A stretch of DNA of 64,000 nt from Chryseobacterium lactis (GTDB lineage: Bacteria > Bacteroidota > Bacteroidia > Flavobacteriales > Weeksellaceae), in NCBI RefSeq assembly GCF_003815875.1, contig NZ_CP033924.1, forward strand, positions 5,394,001 through 5,458,000, in the 5' to 3' direction. Positions 26,529 to 35,718 of this stretch are shown here, piece after piece. Every line of letters starts with the position of its first letter. The first letter of the stretch is position 1. The notes beneath the pieces were generated by a model that was not told the origin of the DNA, searched no databases, and worked only from the letters and a program-made list of their open reading frames with translations. A program made the position numbers and the translations under genes.

Positions 26529-26558
26529 AAAAAAAAGACTGGATCTAAAATCCGGTCT
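26529..26558 (-). terminator. Terminator after hemL
   Basis: AGACCGGAT pairs with ATCCAGTCT on the minus strand (26550-26558 with 26536-26544, one mismatch) and is followed by eight T residues. Confidence 0.7.
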
Positions 26559-26564
26559 CATTTA

Positions 26565-27854
26565 TTATTTATTAGAATATTCAAATTTTCTTACTGCTTC
26601 CAGTGTCATATCAATTTCTTTATCCTTGATTGCATCACTGATGAAATACGTTTCATAGCCACTTGGTGGAAGATAAACTCCGTTTTGTAACATTTGGTGA
26701 AAGAAGTTGTTGAACAATGAATGATTGGCTTCCTGTGCTTCATCAAAGTTAGACACTCTGTTGATGTGAAAGAATACAGACATCATTGAACCTTTTCTGT
26801 TGATTCTGTGGGCAATTCCTTTTTCGTTTAAGATTTTTCCAATTCCAAAATCTAAAGTTTCAGTTGTTTTGGCTAATCTGTTGAAAAATTCAGGATCATT
26901 TTTAATCAACTGAAGGGTTTTCAATCCTGCTCTCATTGCTAGTGGATTTCCACTCAACGTTCCCGCCTGATATACTCCACCTTTTGGAGCCAGATGATCC
27001 ATAATTTCATTTCTACCTGCAAAAGCTCCTACTGGAAGTCCACCTCCGATTACTTTTCCGTAGGTTACAAGGTCAGCTTTAACGTTGAAAAGTTCCTGTG
27101 CTCCTCCGAAAGCTAATCTGAAACCGGTCATTACTTCATCAAAAATTAATAAAGCCCCATTTTCATCACAGATTCTTCTTAAATTCTGAAGGAAATTATT
27201 TTCAGGCAATACACACCCCATATTTCCGGCAACAGGTTCAATAATAACAGCTGCAATCTCACCCGGATTATGACGGAACAAATCTTCTACTTGTTCAAAA
27301 TCGTTATAACGAGCCAGCAAAGTATCTTTAGCCGTACCTGCTGTAACTCCCGGAGAATTTGGATTTCCAAAAGTCGCGGCACCACTTCCCGCTTTGATCA
27401 GGAATGAATCTGAATGTCCGTGATAACAACCTTCAAATTTTACAATTTTATCTCTTTTCGTATATCCTCTTGCCAGTCTGATTGCGCTCATACAAGCTTC
27501 CGTTCCTGAAGAAACCATTCTGATCTGGTCGATATTCGGAACGTTTTCGACAATAAATTTGGCAATTTCTGTTTCCAGTTCTGTAGGAGCACCGAAAGAG
27601 AATCCTTTCTCTGCCTGTAGTTTCAAATCTTCCAGTACTTCAGGATGAGTATGTCCTAAAATAGCAGGTCCCCATGAATTGATGTAATCGATATAGGTAT
27701 TATCATCCGCATCGGTAAGGTAAGCCCCTTTTGCTGATTTCATGAAAACGGGAACACCTCCCACTGATTTGAATGCTCGTACCGGAGAGTTTACTCCTCC
27801 CGGAATGTATTTGTAGGCTTCATCAAATAAAGCCGAACTTCTTTGATATTTCAT
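26565..27854 (-). CDS. hemL: Glutamate-1-semialdehyde 2,1-aminomutase
   Basis: This cytosolic PLP enzyme converts glutamate-1-semialdehyde to 5-aminolevulinate in the C5 route to haem. The protein is 429 residues, the usual length. PLP-binding Lys267 lies in [15 protein letters not shown] and the conserved Asp239 in [11 protein letters not shown]-terminal [11 protein letters not shown] is characteristic of HemL. It is the last gene of a minus-strand operon beginning at about 30842, separated by 17 bp from the WG-repeat gene. The upstream partners (hydrolase, glucosaminidase) have no obvious link to haem synthesis. Confidence 0.97.
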   Translation of the reverse strand: MKYQRSSALFDEAYKYIPGGVNSPVRAFKSVGGVPVFMKSAKGAYLTDADDNTYIDYINSWGPAILGHTHPEVLEDLKLQAEKGFSFGAPTELETEIAKFIVENVPNIDQIRMVSSGTEACMSAIRLARGYTKRDKIVKFEGCYHGHSDSFLIKAGSGAATFGNPNSPGVTAGTAKDTLLARYNDFEQVEDLFRHNPGEIAAVIIEPVAGNMGCVLPENNFLQNLRRICDENGALLIFDEVMTGFRLAFGGAQELFNVKADLVTYGKVIGGGLPVGAFAGRNEIMDHLAPKGGVYQAGTLSGNPLAMRAGLKTLQLIKNDPEFFNRLAKTTETLDFGIGKILNEKGIAHRINRKGSMMSVFFHINRVSNFDEAQEANHSLFNNFFHQMLQNGVYLPPSGYETYFISDAIKDKEIDMTLEAVRKFEYSNK

Positions 27855-27871
27855 TTTCTATTTTTTATTAT

Positions 27872-28849
27872 TTAACCCTCAAAATAAAGGGTTCCATCTT
27901 CTCCTGCATAATTTTTCTGCCCATTAATCATCGTATAGTATAACTGAAAAGGCTGGCCATTTTTGAAAATTACCATTGCACTTTCAAAACGTCCGTTTAA
28001 TACTCTATTACTGGGAAGAATTGTTTTAAAAATTAAATTATTGTGATTCTTTGGATCAGGCTCTGAAAGATATATCAACTGATCGACATCTACCAAAGTA
28101 ATTTCATGATATTTATTAGGATATACCTCGCGGGAATATGCATCTACGAGTCCCATTAAATTCGAAGTATCCATTGTATAAATATAAGGAATTCCCCCAT
28201 AATACTTCCATCCTATATGCGCCAACTCAGGCGTGTTTAAAAATATTTTCTTAAGTTGAGGAATGTAAATTCCAATATATGTATCACCAGCTCCTATTTC
28301 TATAAAATCTCTTTTAAAATTAAGCTCATATTGGTCATTATTGTAGGGCTTCAACATTTCAATATCTTCATCACTAAGATCTTCCCAGCTTAATACGATT
28401 TCCTTTATATCTCCTCTATAGAATGGTTCTATTCCTCTTACCCATCCTCTATCATTAACCGGAGGTCCTGTAGTTTGGATTTGCTTTTCAAGACGCATTC
28501 TTGTTTTCATGGAATAATAATAGTAACTCCATCCATCAAAAACCAAAAATTCACCGTTATCCACAGCTATTGGTTTATCTGAAATAAATGGCATAACAAG
28601 TGTTGAATTGGGGCCAATGATTCCAAATTTACCATTTAGTTCAGCATGAAACCCTCTTACAGACTCATCATACCAACTTATGCTGCTATACTGTGGCTGT
28701 ACTGTAATAAATTTACCGGCATCACACAATCCCCACACCTTTCCTTTTCTGTAAGGAATATAATTTTGTTCCTGAGAAAATATTTTACATGATATGAATA
28801 CCAAAAATATCAACAGATATCTAGTGTTCATATTCAATATTTTCATCAT
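27872..28849 (-). CDS. Secreted WG-repeat-like protein of unknown function
   Basis: This 325-residue protein has an N-terminal signal sequence (about 1-25, hydrophobic core YLLIFLVFISC). It begins with WG-type repeat phrases: YRKGKVWGLCDAGKFITVQPQY, cut here to KGKVWGLCDAGKF, and LNGKFGIIGPNSTLVMPFIS. WG repeats are short beta-units found in many Bacteroidota envelope proteins with unknown roles. The rest is not similar to anything I recognise. Whether it is a lipoprotein at the Cys in FISC is unclear, since a SPI-type site (IFSQEQ) follows. It lies 10 bp after the glucosaminidase gene and 17 bp before hemL. Confidence 0.75.
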   Translation of the reverse strand: MMKILNMNTRYLLIFLVFISCKIFSQEQNYIPYRKGKVWGLCDAGKFITVQPQYSSISWYDESVRGFHAELNGKFGIIGPNSTLVMPFISDKPIAVDNGEFLVFDGWSYYYYSMKTRMRLEKQIQTTGPPVNDRGWVRGIEPFYRGDIKEIVLSWEDLSDEDIEMLKPYNNDQYELNFKRDFIEIGAGDTYIGIYIPQLKKIFLNTPELAHIGWKYYGGIPYIYTMDTSNLMGLVDAYSREVYPNKYHEITLVDVDQLIYLSEPDPKNHNNLIFKTILPSNRVLNGRFESAMVIFKNGQPFQLYYTMINGQKNYAGEDGTLYFEG

Positions 28850-28859
28850 TCAGATTGTA

Positions 28860-29918
28860 TTAGTTTCGTGGTTTTTTATCAATTAAATAAATCAGCTGCC
28901 CTGTGGATGGTTGCTGCCCTTCATCCATTCTGTTTTTGGCGTATAATTTATGTAATTTGATTCCGAATTTCTGAGCGATGTCATGCATATCTTCACCTGA
29001 CTCTGCTTTATAGGTTGCTGTATTTCCTGAAGAATTTTTGGATTCAAGGAAAACAATATCGTTTTTCTTTAAAGCATCATTTTCCAATTCATTCCATTTT
29101 TTAAGTCTGCTTTCGCTGACTTTAAATTTGTTGGCAATGAACTGTACATTAGTATCTTCAGGGATTACAATATATTTCAGACCGTCATTCGGATGGCTTT
29201 TGATAAGAATTGAATTAAGAATCTCCGCCTTGGTTTTGATTCTCTCTACCCTTTTCTGCTGTTGTGCGTAAGAAGTTTGCTTATAAGGAACTTCCACGGT
29301 AACTGGCTCTTTTGCTTTTCTGGCATATTTTGACGGCTCCAGCTGAGCCATGAAAGATCGGTCGTCTTTCAGATCAGGGTACATTTTAAGAACAGCATAC
29401 AATACCTCATTCGAGCTGGTATTGTCGTATTCATATAGTTTATACTTCTCAATTTTAGTGATCAGAATTGAAGCATAGCGGGGATTGGTTGCGTATCCTG
29501 CTTTTTTCAAGCCATACGCCCACGCTCTGTAATCTTTCATATCCAGATTGAAAAGGTTTGCATAATATTTTCTTGTAGATAAAAATATGGAGTGATCTTC
29601 GTACGATTGTCTTGGATCTTCATATACCCGGAAACACTCATTAGGAGCATCATCTGTATGCTTCATGGTTTTACCGGTCCAGTCTTCCTTACATTTTATT
29701 CCGAAGTGATTTTTACCTTCAAGCGCCAATCTGCTTTGTCCGCCGCCGGTTTCCAAAAGTCCCTGAGCCAACGTAATAGAAGCCGGAATTTTGTATTTTT
29801 CCATTTCTTCTACTGCATATTTAGCAAACTTTTGAATATACTGATCTTCGGTTGCCCAGGTTTGGGCAGAAAATTTTGATAAAACTAAAAGGCTTATGGA
29901 TAGGAAAAGTCTTTTCAT
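28860..29918 (-). CDS. Secreted glucosaminidase with C-terminal LysM domains
   Basis: This peptidoglycan hydrolase has a signal peptide (1-19, ending KFSAQ), a GH73-type glucosaminidase domain (about 25-165) and two LysM peptidoglycan-binding modules (about 235-280 and 298-345). The catalytic Glu56 lies in AQGLLETGGGQSRLA and the fold signature NHFGIKC follows. It probably trims the cell wall during growth or division. ATG at 29916-29918 was chosen; the frame extends three codons further to a TTG, but the ATG gives a standard MKRLFLS signal peptide. It is in an operon with the ACC deaminase-like gene upstream (15 bp) and the WG gene downstream. Confidence 0.93.
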   Translation of the reverse strand: MKRLFLSISLLVLSKFSAQTWATEDQYIQKFAKYAVEEMEKYKIPASITLAQGLLETGGGQSRLALEGKNHFGIKCKEDWTGKTMKHTDDAPNECFRVYEDPRQSYEDHSIFLSTRKYYANLFNLDMKDYRAWAYGLKKAGYATNPRYASILITKIEKYKLYEYDNTSSNEVLYAVLKMYPDLKDDRSFMAQLEPSKYARKAKEPVTVEVPYKQTSYAQQQKRVERIKTKAEILNSILIKSHPNDGLKYIVIPEDTNVQFIANKFKVSESRLKKWNELENDALKKNDIVFLESKNSSGNTATYKAESGEDMHDIAQKFGIKLHKLYAKNRMDEGQQPSTGQLIYLIDKKPRN

Positions 29919-29933
29919 GTTTTTCAATTTTAC

Positions 29934-30842
29934 TTATATAATTAAATTTCTATTCTGTTTTTCTAAAAGCAGATTAGCTCCCTCAATCCCCTGTAATCCC
30001 CCAGTATGAAAGCATAAAACCCTGCTGTTTTCAGGAAAATAATCTTCTTCAATCAGTTCAAAAACCTTCTGCATCATTTTTCCTGTATAAATCGGTTCCA
30101 GAGGAATATCATATTTCTCTTTGAAATCATTGATAAAACGGACATTTTCATCATTTATTTTACCATAACCTCCAAATCCTGAATCTATTAGATTAAAATT
30201 CTTTTTCGAAGTTAATTCAAATATTTTATTTTCCAGTGAAGCATCGTCAACGACTTTACATCCTATAACTTTCTGATTGTCTTCACAAAATTTTGAAATT
30301 CCGGCAATGGTACCTCCAGTTCCAACTGCGGTGCAAAGATAGTCAAAATCTTTTGTTTGCTCATTGAGCATCATTTTTACGCCTGCTACAGCGTCTTCAT
30401 TAGTTCCCCCTTCAGGTATGACCAGTGCATCAGGAAACTCCACAGACAAAAATTCGGTCAGTTTTTCTTTATGACGGTATTCTTCCCGGGTGACAAATTT
30501 CAGGTTCATTCCATTTCTTTTGGCAAAAAGCAAGGTCGGGTTATCACGCCATTTGTTCTGCAACTCTTCCCCTCTGATAATTCCCAATGTTGGAATACCT
30601 GCTAAATTTCCTACAGCAGAAACGGCTGCAATATGATTTGAAAATGCCCCTCCAAAAGTAATAATATAAGGATTCTCAGGCTTGTTATCCAGATAATGAT
30701 TAACATTAAAAAACAATTTCCAGTATTTGTTTCCTGAAATCTGAGGGTGAATCAGATCCTCTCTTTTAATAAAGAGTTTTATATTTTTATCAATAGATAT
30801 TTCCTGGATCGGAATAGTTTCTGTCGGGAGTTTTAATAGCAT
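29934..30842 (-). CDS. ACC deaminase/D-cysteine desulfhydrase family PLP enzyme
   Basis: This fold-type II PLP enzyme has 302 residues. The cofactor Lys39 lies in SGNKYWKL, FGGAFSNHIAA contacts substrate, and GTGGTIAGI binds the phosphate. The family includes 1-aminocyclopropane-1-carboxylate deaminases and D-cysteine desulfhydrases. The latter activity (D-cysteine to pyruvate, H2S and ammonia) is more common in such short bacterial members, but the sequence alone does not settle it. It is the first gene of a four-gene operon running to hemL. Confidence 0.88.
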   Translation of the reverse strand: MLLKLPTETIPIQEISIDKNIKLFIKREDLIHPQISGNKYWKLFFNVNHYLDNKPENPYIITFGGAFSNHIAAVSAVGNLAGIPTLGIIRGEELQNKWRDNPTLLFAKRNGMNLKFVTREEYRHKEKLTEFLSVEFPDALVIPEGGTNEDAVAGVKMMLNEQTKDFDYLCTAVGTGGTIAGISKFCEDNQKVIGCKVVDDASLENKIFELTSKKNFNLIDSGFGGYGKINDENVRFINDFKEKYDIPLEPIYTGKMMQKVFELIEEDYFPENSRVLCFHTGGLQGIEGANLLLEKQNRNLII

Positions 30843-30980
30843 TGTGGTCTTTAGCTGCTCATATTATTATTGCAAAAGTAGCAAAAGATTTGTTGGTTAA
30901 AGATATCGTAAACAATGAGAGAGTTTTTTTATACTATTTTATAATTTTTTAACTACCGATAATATAAATTAACCCGTATA

Positions 30981-31488
30981 ATAATTATGAAATTTGTGGA
31001 AATTATTGGTGTTTAAATTTTTTATTTAAATGGGCTAAAGCCCATTTCTATTGATGTAGCCAAGCAGATATTTATATGTAACCTCAAATGAAATTGCAAT
31101 ATTTATAATTGTGAAATTCGTGGAAATAATTTGTGTTATTTATATTTAAATTTCAGGTTTTGGCTGAAGCCAGATAGAATGCTTTCTTTTATTTAAATGG
31201 GCTAAAGCCCATTTCTATTCATGTAGCCAAGCAAATATTTATATGTAACCCCAAATGAGATTGCAACATTTATAATTGTGAAATTCGTGAAAATTGTTTG
31301 TGTTATTGGTGTTTAAATTTCAGGTTTTGGCTGAAGCCAGATAGAATGCTTTCTTTTATTTAAATGGGCTAAAGCCCATTTCTATTCATGTAGCCAAGCA
31401 AATATTTATATGTAACCTCAAATGAAATTGCAACATTTATAATTGTGAAATTCGTGAAAATAATTTGTGCTATTTGTGTTTAAATTTT
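30981..31488. repeat. Tandem array of a 167-bp unit: three copies plus a partial one
   Basis: Copies start at 31021, 31188 and 31355, exactly 167 bases apart, and are nearly identical. A truncated copy (30981-31020) precedes them. Each unit contains the hairpin GGGCTAAAGCCC (31032, 31199, 31366). The first two contain a second hairpin TGGCTGAAGCCA (31161, 31328), which the third lacks because it ends early. There is a shared phrase GTGAAATTCGTG. The 651-base gap between the PLP enzyme gene and the gene at 31494 holds only this array and about 140 AT-rich bases. Confidence 0.92.
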
Positions 31489-31493
31489 GGGTT

Positions 31494-31820
31494 TCAGAGG
31501 TATTTCCGGAAATTCCAGAATCTTCTTTTTTTAAGATAATTCAGGTTATGTTCGTTGGCATAGGCTTCTCTTTCAAATGAAATTCTTTTGTAGGCGAGAT
31601 ATCCATCTTTCAGTTTAAAAACCCAGTAATAATATTCGATGACATAGAAAATGTAGAAGAAAATAATAAGCATTTCCAACTGCTGTCGCAAATGGATTTT
31701 TTCGTGATTGATAAGTATTTTATTTTCCTTATCTTCGGGTTTCCTAATGAAGATAAAGGGAAAGAGAGCAATGCCGTTAATTTTTAATTTCTTTAATGGC
31801 TTTTGGCATACAATTATCAT
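31494..31820 (-). CDS. Small membrane protein with an HEKIH motif
   Basis: This protein of 108 residues has a basic N-terminus, NHEKIHLRQQLEML (an HExxH motif), then a hydrophobic span (IIFFYIFYVIEYYYW) and a basic C-terminus. The motif followed by a membrane segment resembles a minimal M56-type metallopeptidase fragment, but activity is uncertain. I chose ATG at 31818-31820. The longer frame up to 31979 would run antisense through the DUF5522 gene at 31860-32039 and has no supporting features. The stop codon lies a few bases from the end of the 167-bp repeat array. Confidence 0.7.
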   Translation of the reverse strand: MIIVCQKPLKKLKINGIALFPFIFIRKPEDKENKILINHEKIHLRQQLEMLIIFFYIFYVIEYYYWVFKLKDGYLAYKRISFEREAYANEHNLNYLKKRRFWNFRKYL

Positions 31821-31856
31821 ATAACAAATATAAAAAGTTTTTTGACTAGCTTTTAA

Positions 31857-32039
<183 letters not shown>

Positions 32040-32044
32040 ATAAA

Positions 32045-32572
32045 ATGAAAAAATATATTTTTATTTTGTTGGCAGCAGCTACATTGGGATTAACTTCTTG
32101 TAGCCCTTTTCAGGTACGTTCAGATTATGCTGAAACTGCCAATTTCAATTCTTATAAAACATATAAAATAAGAATCGATGACCTAAAATTGAATGATATT
32201 GATAAAGACAGAGTTTTGAATGAGCTTTCCAGACAGCTTCAGACCAAAGGACTTCAGTCCGGAGAAAACCCTGATCTTATTGTCAACGTAAAAGCTAATC
32301 ACAAAAAAATTACGGATATCAATACAACATCACCTTACGGAATGTGGGGATGGGGTGGCCCGTTCGGATGGGGAGTTGGTATGAACAGAACATGGACGAG
32401 CAATTACAATGAGGGAGCATTAATCGTTGACCTTATCGATTCCAAAACCAATAAACTGGTTTGGCAAGGAATAGGAAGCGGAGTTTCTGTGGATTCACCA
32501 AAAGCGAAACAGAGACAGATTCCGGAAATCATGGCTGAGATCATGAAAAATTATCCGCCACAAAGAAAATAA
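32045..32572 (+). CDS. DUF4136 family lipoprotein
   Basis: This 175-residue lipoprotein (lipobox LTSC, Cys19) fits the DUF4136 family: SDYAETANFNSYKTYKI near the start, PDLIVNVKANHKK, and NEGALIVDLIDSKTNKLVWQG toward the C-terminus. It should sit in the outer membrane facing the periplasm. The function of the family is not established. A Gly/Trp-rich insert (GMWGWGGPFGWGVGM) interrupts the central sheet. It is 5 bp downstream of the DUF5522 gene and is followed by a terminator. Confidence 0.88.
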   Translation: MKKYIFILLAAATLGLTSCSPFQVRSDYAETANFNSYKTYKIRIDDLKLNDIDKDRVLNELSRQLQTKGLQSGENPDLIVNVKANHKKITDINTTSPYGMWGWGGPFGWGVGMNRTWTSNYNEGALIVDLIDSKTNKLVWQGIGSGVSVDSPKAKQRQIPEIMAEIMKNYPPQRK

Positions 32573-32598
32573 GATTTAAATCAATTATTACTATATAG

Positions 32599-32632
32599 AT
32601 GCCGGTGCAATTGTGTACCGGCATTTTTATTT
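32599..32632 (+). terminator. Terminator after the DUF4136 gene
   Basis: ATGCCGGT (32599-32606) pairs with ACCGGCAT (32617-32624), and a T-rich tract follows. Confidence 0.85.
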
Positions 32633-32684
32633 GTCTGAAAATTTAATCAGGTATTTACGTGGCCCTTAACAAATATGTAATAAG

Positions 32685-32920
32685 TTTTGGCTAAAGCCAG
32701 ATAGAATGCTTTCTATTATTTAAATGGGCTAAAGCCCATTTCTATTCATGTAGCCAAGCAAATATTTATAAGTAACCCCAAATGAAATTACAACATTTAT
32801 AATTGTGAAATTCGTGAAAATTATTTGTGTTATTTATATTGAAATTTCAGGTTTTGGCTAAAGCCCTATGAAGATTTATCATTTATTTAAACGGACTAAA
32901 GTCCGTTTCTATTGAATATT
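32685..32920. repeat. Dispersed copy of the 167-bp unit plus a covarying hairpin
   Basis: A full additional copy of the 31-kb repeat unit is present, with TGGCTAAAGCCA (32688) and GGGCTAAAGCCC (32726). It ends in another TGGCTAAAGCC at 32855. A related hairpin CGGACTAAAGTCCG (32892-32905) follows, with the same flank (CATTTATTTAAA and TTTCTATTGAATATT) but with compensating base changes in both arms. The 504-base gap 32573-33076 contains no gene besides this and the terminator. Confidence 0.9.
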
Positions 32921-33076
32921 ATTGTTTCTCAAAATACAACTGTTCCACTGATTCTGCATGATCAAAGCTCCTTTCATCCTTATCAATAAAAGCTGAATGC
33001 AATCCATTTCAAAATTAACAATAATGTAATTTTTTATTCATAAAAATATAGTATTCTTGTTTGAAATTATATTAAT

Positions 33077-34615
33077 ATGAAAAAAATTATTTTATTCACT
33101 TTCTTTGCGGGGCTAGCCAATGCTCAGGCTCCTGCAGGGTACTACAATGCTGCTAACGGATTAAGCGGTGCAGCTTTAAAAACAGCATTAAGCACCATTA
33201 TTACCAACGGTCATCAGGACAAAGGCTATAATGGATTATGGACTGCTTTTAAAACAACTGACATCGATAAAGATTATGAAAATGACGGTTCAATCCTTGA
33301 TATCTATTCAGAAAAACCGGGAGGACCAGATCCTTATAAATATATGCCGGGAACCAACCAATGTGGTACTTATTCTACGGAAGGAAATTGCTATAACCGC
33401 GAGCATGTAATTCCTCAAAGCTTATTTAGTGAGGCTTCACCGATGGTTGCTGATATTAATTTTATAAGAGCAACAGACGGAAAAGTAAATGGAATGAGAA
33501 GTAATTATCCTTACGGCAAGGTAGGAAGTGCCACCTTTACTTCTAAAAACGGTTCCAAGCTTGGTAATTCTTCATCATCCGGATATTCCGGGGTGGTTTT
33601 TGAACCTATTGATGAATTTAAAGGAGATGTGGCTCGTATGATTTTCTATTTCGTCACCAGATATCAAAGTAAACTTTCTTCATTTTCGTCCGGAAATATG
33701 CTGGGAAGCTCTGCATTTCCGGGATTACAGACATGGGAACTGAACGTTCTTCTGGCCTGGCATAATCAGGATCCGGTTTCTCAGGCAGAGATTAAAAGAA
33801 ATAATGCTTCTTATAGCTATCAGGGAAATAGAAATCCATTTATTGATAATCCGGGCTATGTCAATCAAATATGGGGATCTTCTCCTAATACTGGCGGTGG
33901 TACAACAACACCTACCAATCCCACTAATCCCGGAACAGGATGTGTAAATGAAGCTTTTGAAACAATTCCGGCAGACAATGCTTCTTATACTACCAGATCA
34001 TGGAGTAACAGCGGGATCTCGTGGACGGCTACTGATGCAAGAACGGATCAAACTATCAATACCAGAGCTATTACTGTAAGAAACGGTTCTTTAACATCAG
34101 GAAGCTCCGCAAATGGTATTGGTTCTTTAACGATAACAACTCAGCTTAAGTTTTCTGGTAGCAATGGTACTTTTGACGTGAAAGTAAACGGTACCAGTGT
34201 TGGAACGATTCCGTACAGTACTACGGCAGCAACAACGACGATTAATAATATCAATATTTCAGGAAATGTAGTGGTAAGTCTTGTTAATAATTCGACAAGC
34301 AACAGAGTAGCAATTGATGATTTGAAATGGAGCTGTTATTCGGGTTCTGCTTCAAGACAGGTTCAAAATATAGCTGCAGGAGCGGCCACAAATACGTTTA
34401 AAATCTCTCCAAATCCAATTACTAATCAGGAAATTGTTGTAAAAGGAGATCTTCAAAATGTTAAAAAGGCGGAGATCTATAATTTACAGGGGAAAGTAAT
34501 GCAAACTATTGATCAACCTTTTAGAAATGGAAATTCAATCCGAACTCAGAATCTTGGTCAGGGAGTTTATATTTTAAAACTGGATAATACTACAATGCAG
34601 TTTTTAGTTAAATAA
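33077..34615 (+). CDS. Secreted endonuclease I family nuclease with T9SS sorting tail
   Basis: This extracellular nuclease has a signal peptide (1-16, ANAQ), an endonuclease I domain (about 18-270), a Thr/Pro/Asn linker (about 278-292), a beta-sandwich domain (about 295-430) and a type A C-terminal sorting domain (about 445-512; KISPNPITNQEIVV, ending VYILKLDNTTMQFLVK). The catalytic motif YNREHVIPQSLF places the general base at His110. Such enzymes cut DNA and RNA outside the cell, for nutrient recovery or biofilm remodelling. The sorting domain shows export by the type IX system. Single-gene unit with its own terminator. Confidence 0.93.
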   Translation: MKKIILFTFFAGLANAQAPAGYYNAANGLSGAALKTALSTIITNGHQDKGYNGLWTAFKTTDIDKDYENDGSILDIYSEKPGGPDPYKYMPGTNQCGTYSTEGNCYNREHVIPQSLFSEASPMVADINFIRATDGKVNGMRSNYPYGKVGSATFTSKNGSKLGNSSSSGYSGVVFEPIDEFKGDVARMIFYFVTRYQSKLSSFSSGNMLGSSAFPGLQTWELNVLLAWHNQDPVSQAEIKRNNASYSYQGNRNPFIDNPGYVNQIWGSSPNTGGGTTTPTNPTNPGTGCVNEAFETIPADNASYTTRSWSNSGISWTATDARTDQTINTRAITVRNGSLTSGSSANGIGSLTITTQLKFSGSNGTFDVKVNGTSVGTIPYSTTAATTTINNINISGNVVVSLVNNSTSNRVAIDDLKWSCYSGSASRQVQNIAAGAATNTFKISPNPITNQEIVVKGDLQNVKKAEIYNLQGKVMQTIDQPFRNGNSIRTQNLGQGVYILKLDNTTMQFLVK

Positions 34616-34637
34616 TAAGAAAATACTTCATATAAAG

Positions 34638-34669
34638 GCTGGCCTCTGTTTTTGAGGTCAGCTTTTTTT
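34638..34669 (+). terminator. Terminator after the endonuclease I gene
   Basis: GCTGGCCTC (34638-34646) pairs with GAGGTCAGC (34654-34662, one G-U pair). Seven T residues follow. Confidence 0.85.
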
Positions 34670-34796
34670 GGCTAAAGCTTTTATCTCTAAGGGAATTTTT
34701 GATGCAAAGTTTGTGATAAATATCCTAAGTTGTAAAGGAACAAAGATGAATGAACAATCCGACTTTGGACACGCACAGGCTACATCCATTTTCAAC

Positions 34797-35176
34797 TCAC
34801 TTTCCCTCTTTTTCTTTAATAATTTTTGACCAATCGGTGAACATTTTGGTGATGGTGTTGGTATTTATCAGGCTGAAAAAGAACATTCCTGTGAAAACAG
34901 CGAGCCAGCAATAAATGAGCTTCACTGCATTTTTGTCTGTGATAAAATAAAGAATAAAAATGGTCAGAACTCCTAATAAGAAGGTAAACATTAAAGTATA
35001 AAGCAGTGCATGAATGAGATACATATTCAGCTTAAGCTTTCGAAAAATCCATCCTATCAAAGCAATAGGAAACATGGCGACCAGCGGGAATAAGAGTGCT
35101 CCGAAAATAACCATCTCCGGATGTTCCGCCATTTCTCTTTCAAGTCCGAAAAAAGTATTAAAACTGAACTCCATCA
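34797..35176 (-). CDS. Small multi-pass membrane protein of unknown function
   Basis: This protein of 126 residues has about three hydrophobic segments (VIFGALLFPLVAMFPIALIGW, cut here to LLFPLVAMFPIALIGW, then YTLMFTFLLGVLTIFILYF and YCWLAVFTGMFFFSLI). No family was recognised. I chose the first ATG at 35174-35176; a GTG further upstream adds four residues. The start overlaps the LemA stop by 19 bp, so the gene is translationally linked to lemA. The GIDE-like/LemA/membrane-protein trio forms one operon. Confidence 0.7.
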
Positions 35177-35718
35177 TATTGTTTCTCACTACTTGTTATT
35201 TCTAATAAGGTCTTGTCTTTATATCCCAGCATCCCCGCCAGAATAACATTAGGAAATTCGTGAATTCCGATATTGTAAAGATTGACACTGTCATTAAAAA
35301 ACTCTCTCCTGTCCGCTATTTTATTTTCAATTTCAGAGATTCTTTTTTGTAATTCCAGAAAGTTAGTACTGGATTTCAATTCCGGATAATTTTCAGAAAC
35401 GGCAAAAAAGGATGATAAAGCTTTCGATGTCTCATTTGCCAGTGCCGTTTTTTTATCTGAATCAGTGGTTGTATTATAAGAAGTTCTTAATTCGGTAAGA
35501 CGTGCGAGCAGGTTTTCTTCAAAATTCATAAAGTGTTTTGCCACGTTAACCAGGTTAGGAATTTCATCTGCCCTTTGTTTCAAAACGACATCGATATTGC
35601 CGTAGGCTTTTTCAACATTGAATTTAAGCATTACCAATTTATTGTAGAGATTGATCAAAAAGCTGATAATGACTACTGCGAGAAGAATGAGTAATATGAT
35701 GGCTACAGTCTGATTCAT
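35158..35718 (-). CDS. lemA: LemA family protein
   Basis: This membrane-anchored coiled-coil protein of the LemA family is 186 residues long. The N-terminal membrane helix (about 5-25) is followed by the signature NLYNKLVMLKFNVEKAYGNIDVVLKQRADEIPNLVN, cut here to FNVEKAYGNIDVVLKQR, and by a four-helix bundle with FNDSVNLYN and FPNVILAGMLGY. LemA's biochemical function is unclear; it often lies with membrane proteases or GIDE proteins. I chose ATG at 35716-35718, which overlaps the upstream stop codon (TAATG). The longer frame to 35805 would overlap the upstream gene by 88 bp. Confidence 0.9.
   Translation of the reverse strand: MNQTVAIILLILLAVVIISFLINLYNKLVMLKFNVEKAYGNIDVVLKQRADEIPNLVNVAKHFMNFEENLLARLTELRTSYNTTTDSDKKTALANETSKALSSFFAVSENYPELKSSTNFLELQKRISEIENKIADRREFFNDSVNLYNIGIHEFPNVILAGMLGYKDKTLLEITSSEKQYDGVQF

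Noticed and set aside
31021..31488. CRISPR array at the 167-bp repeats
   Set aside because: The units are contiguous and nearly identical over their whole length, with no variable spacers and no cas genes.
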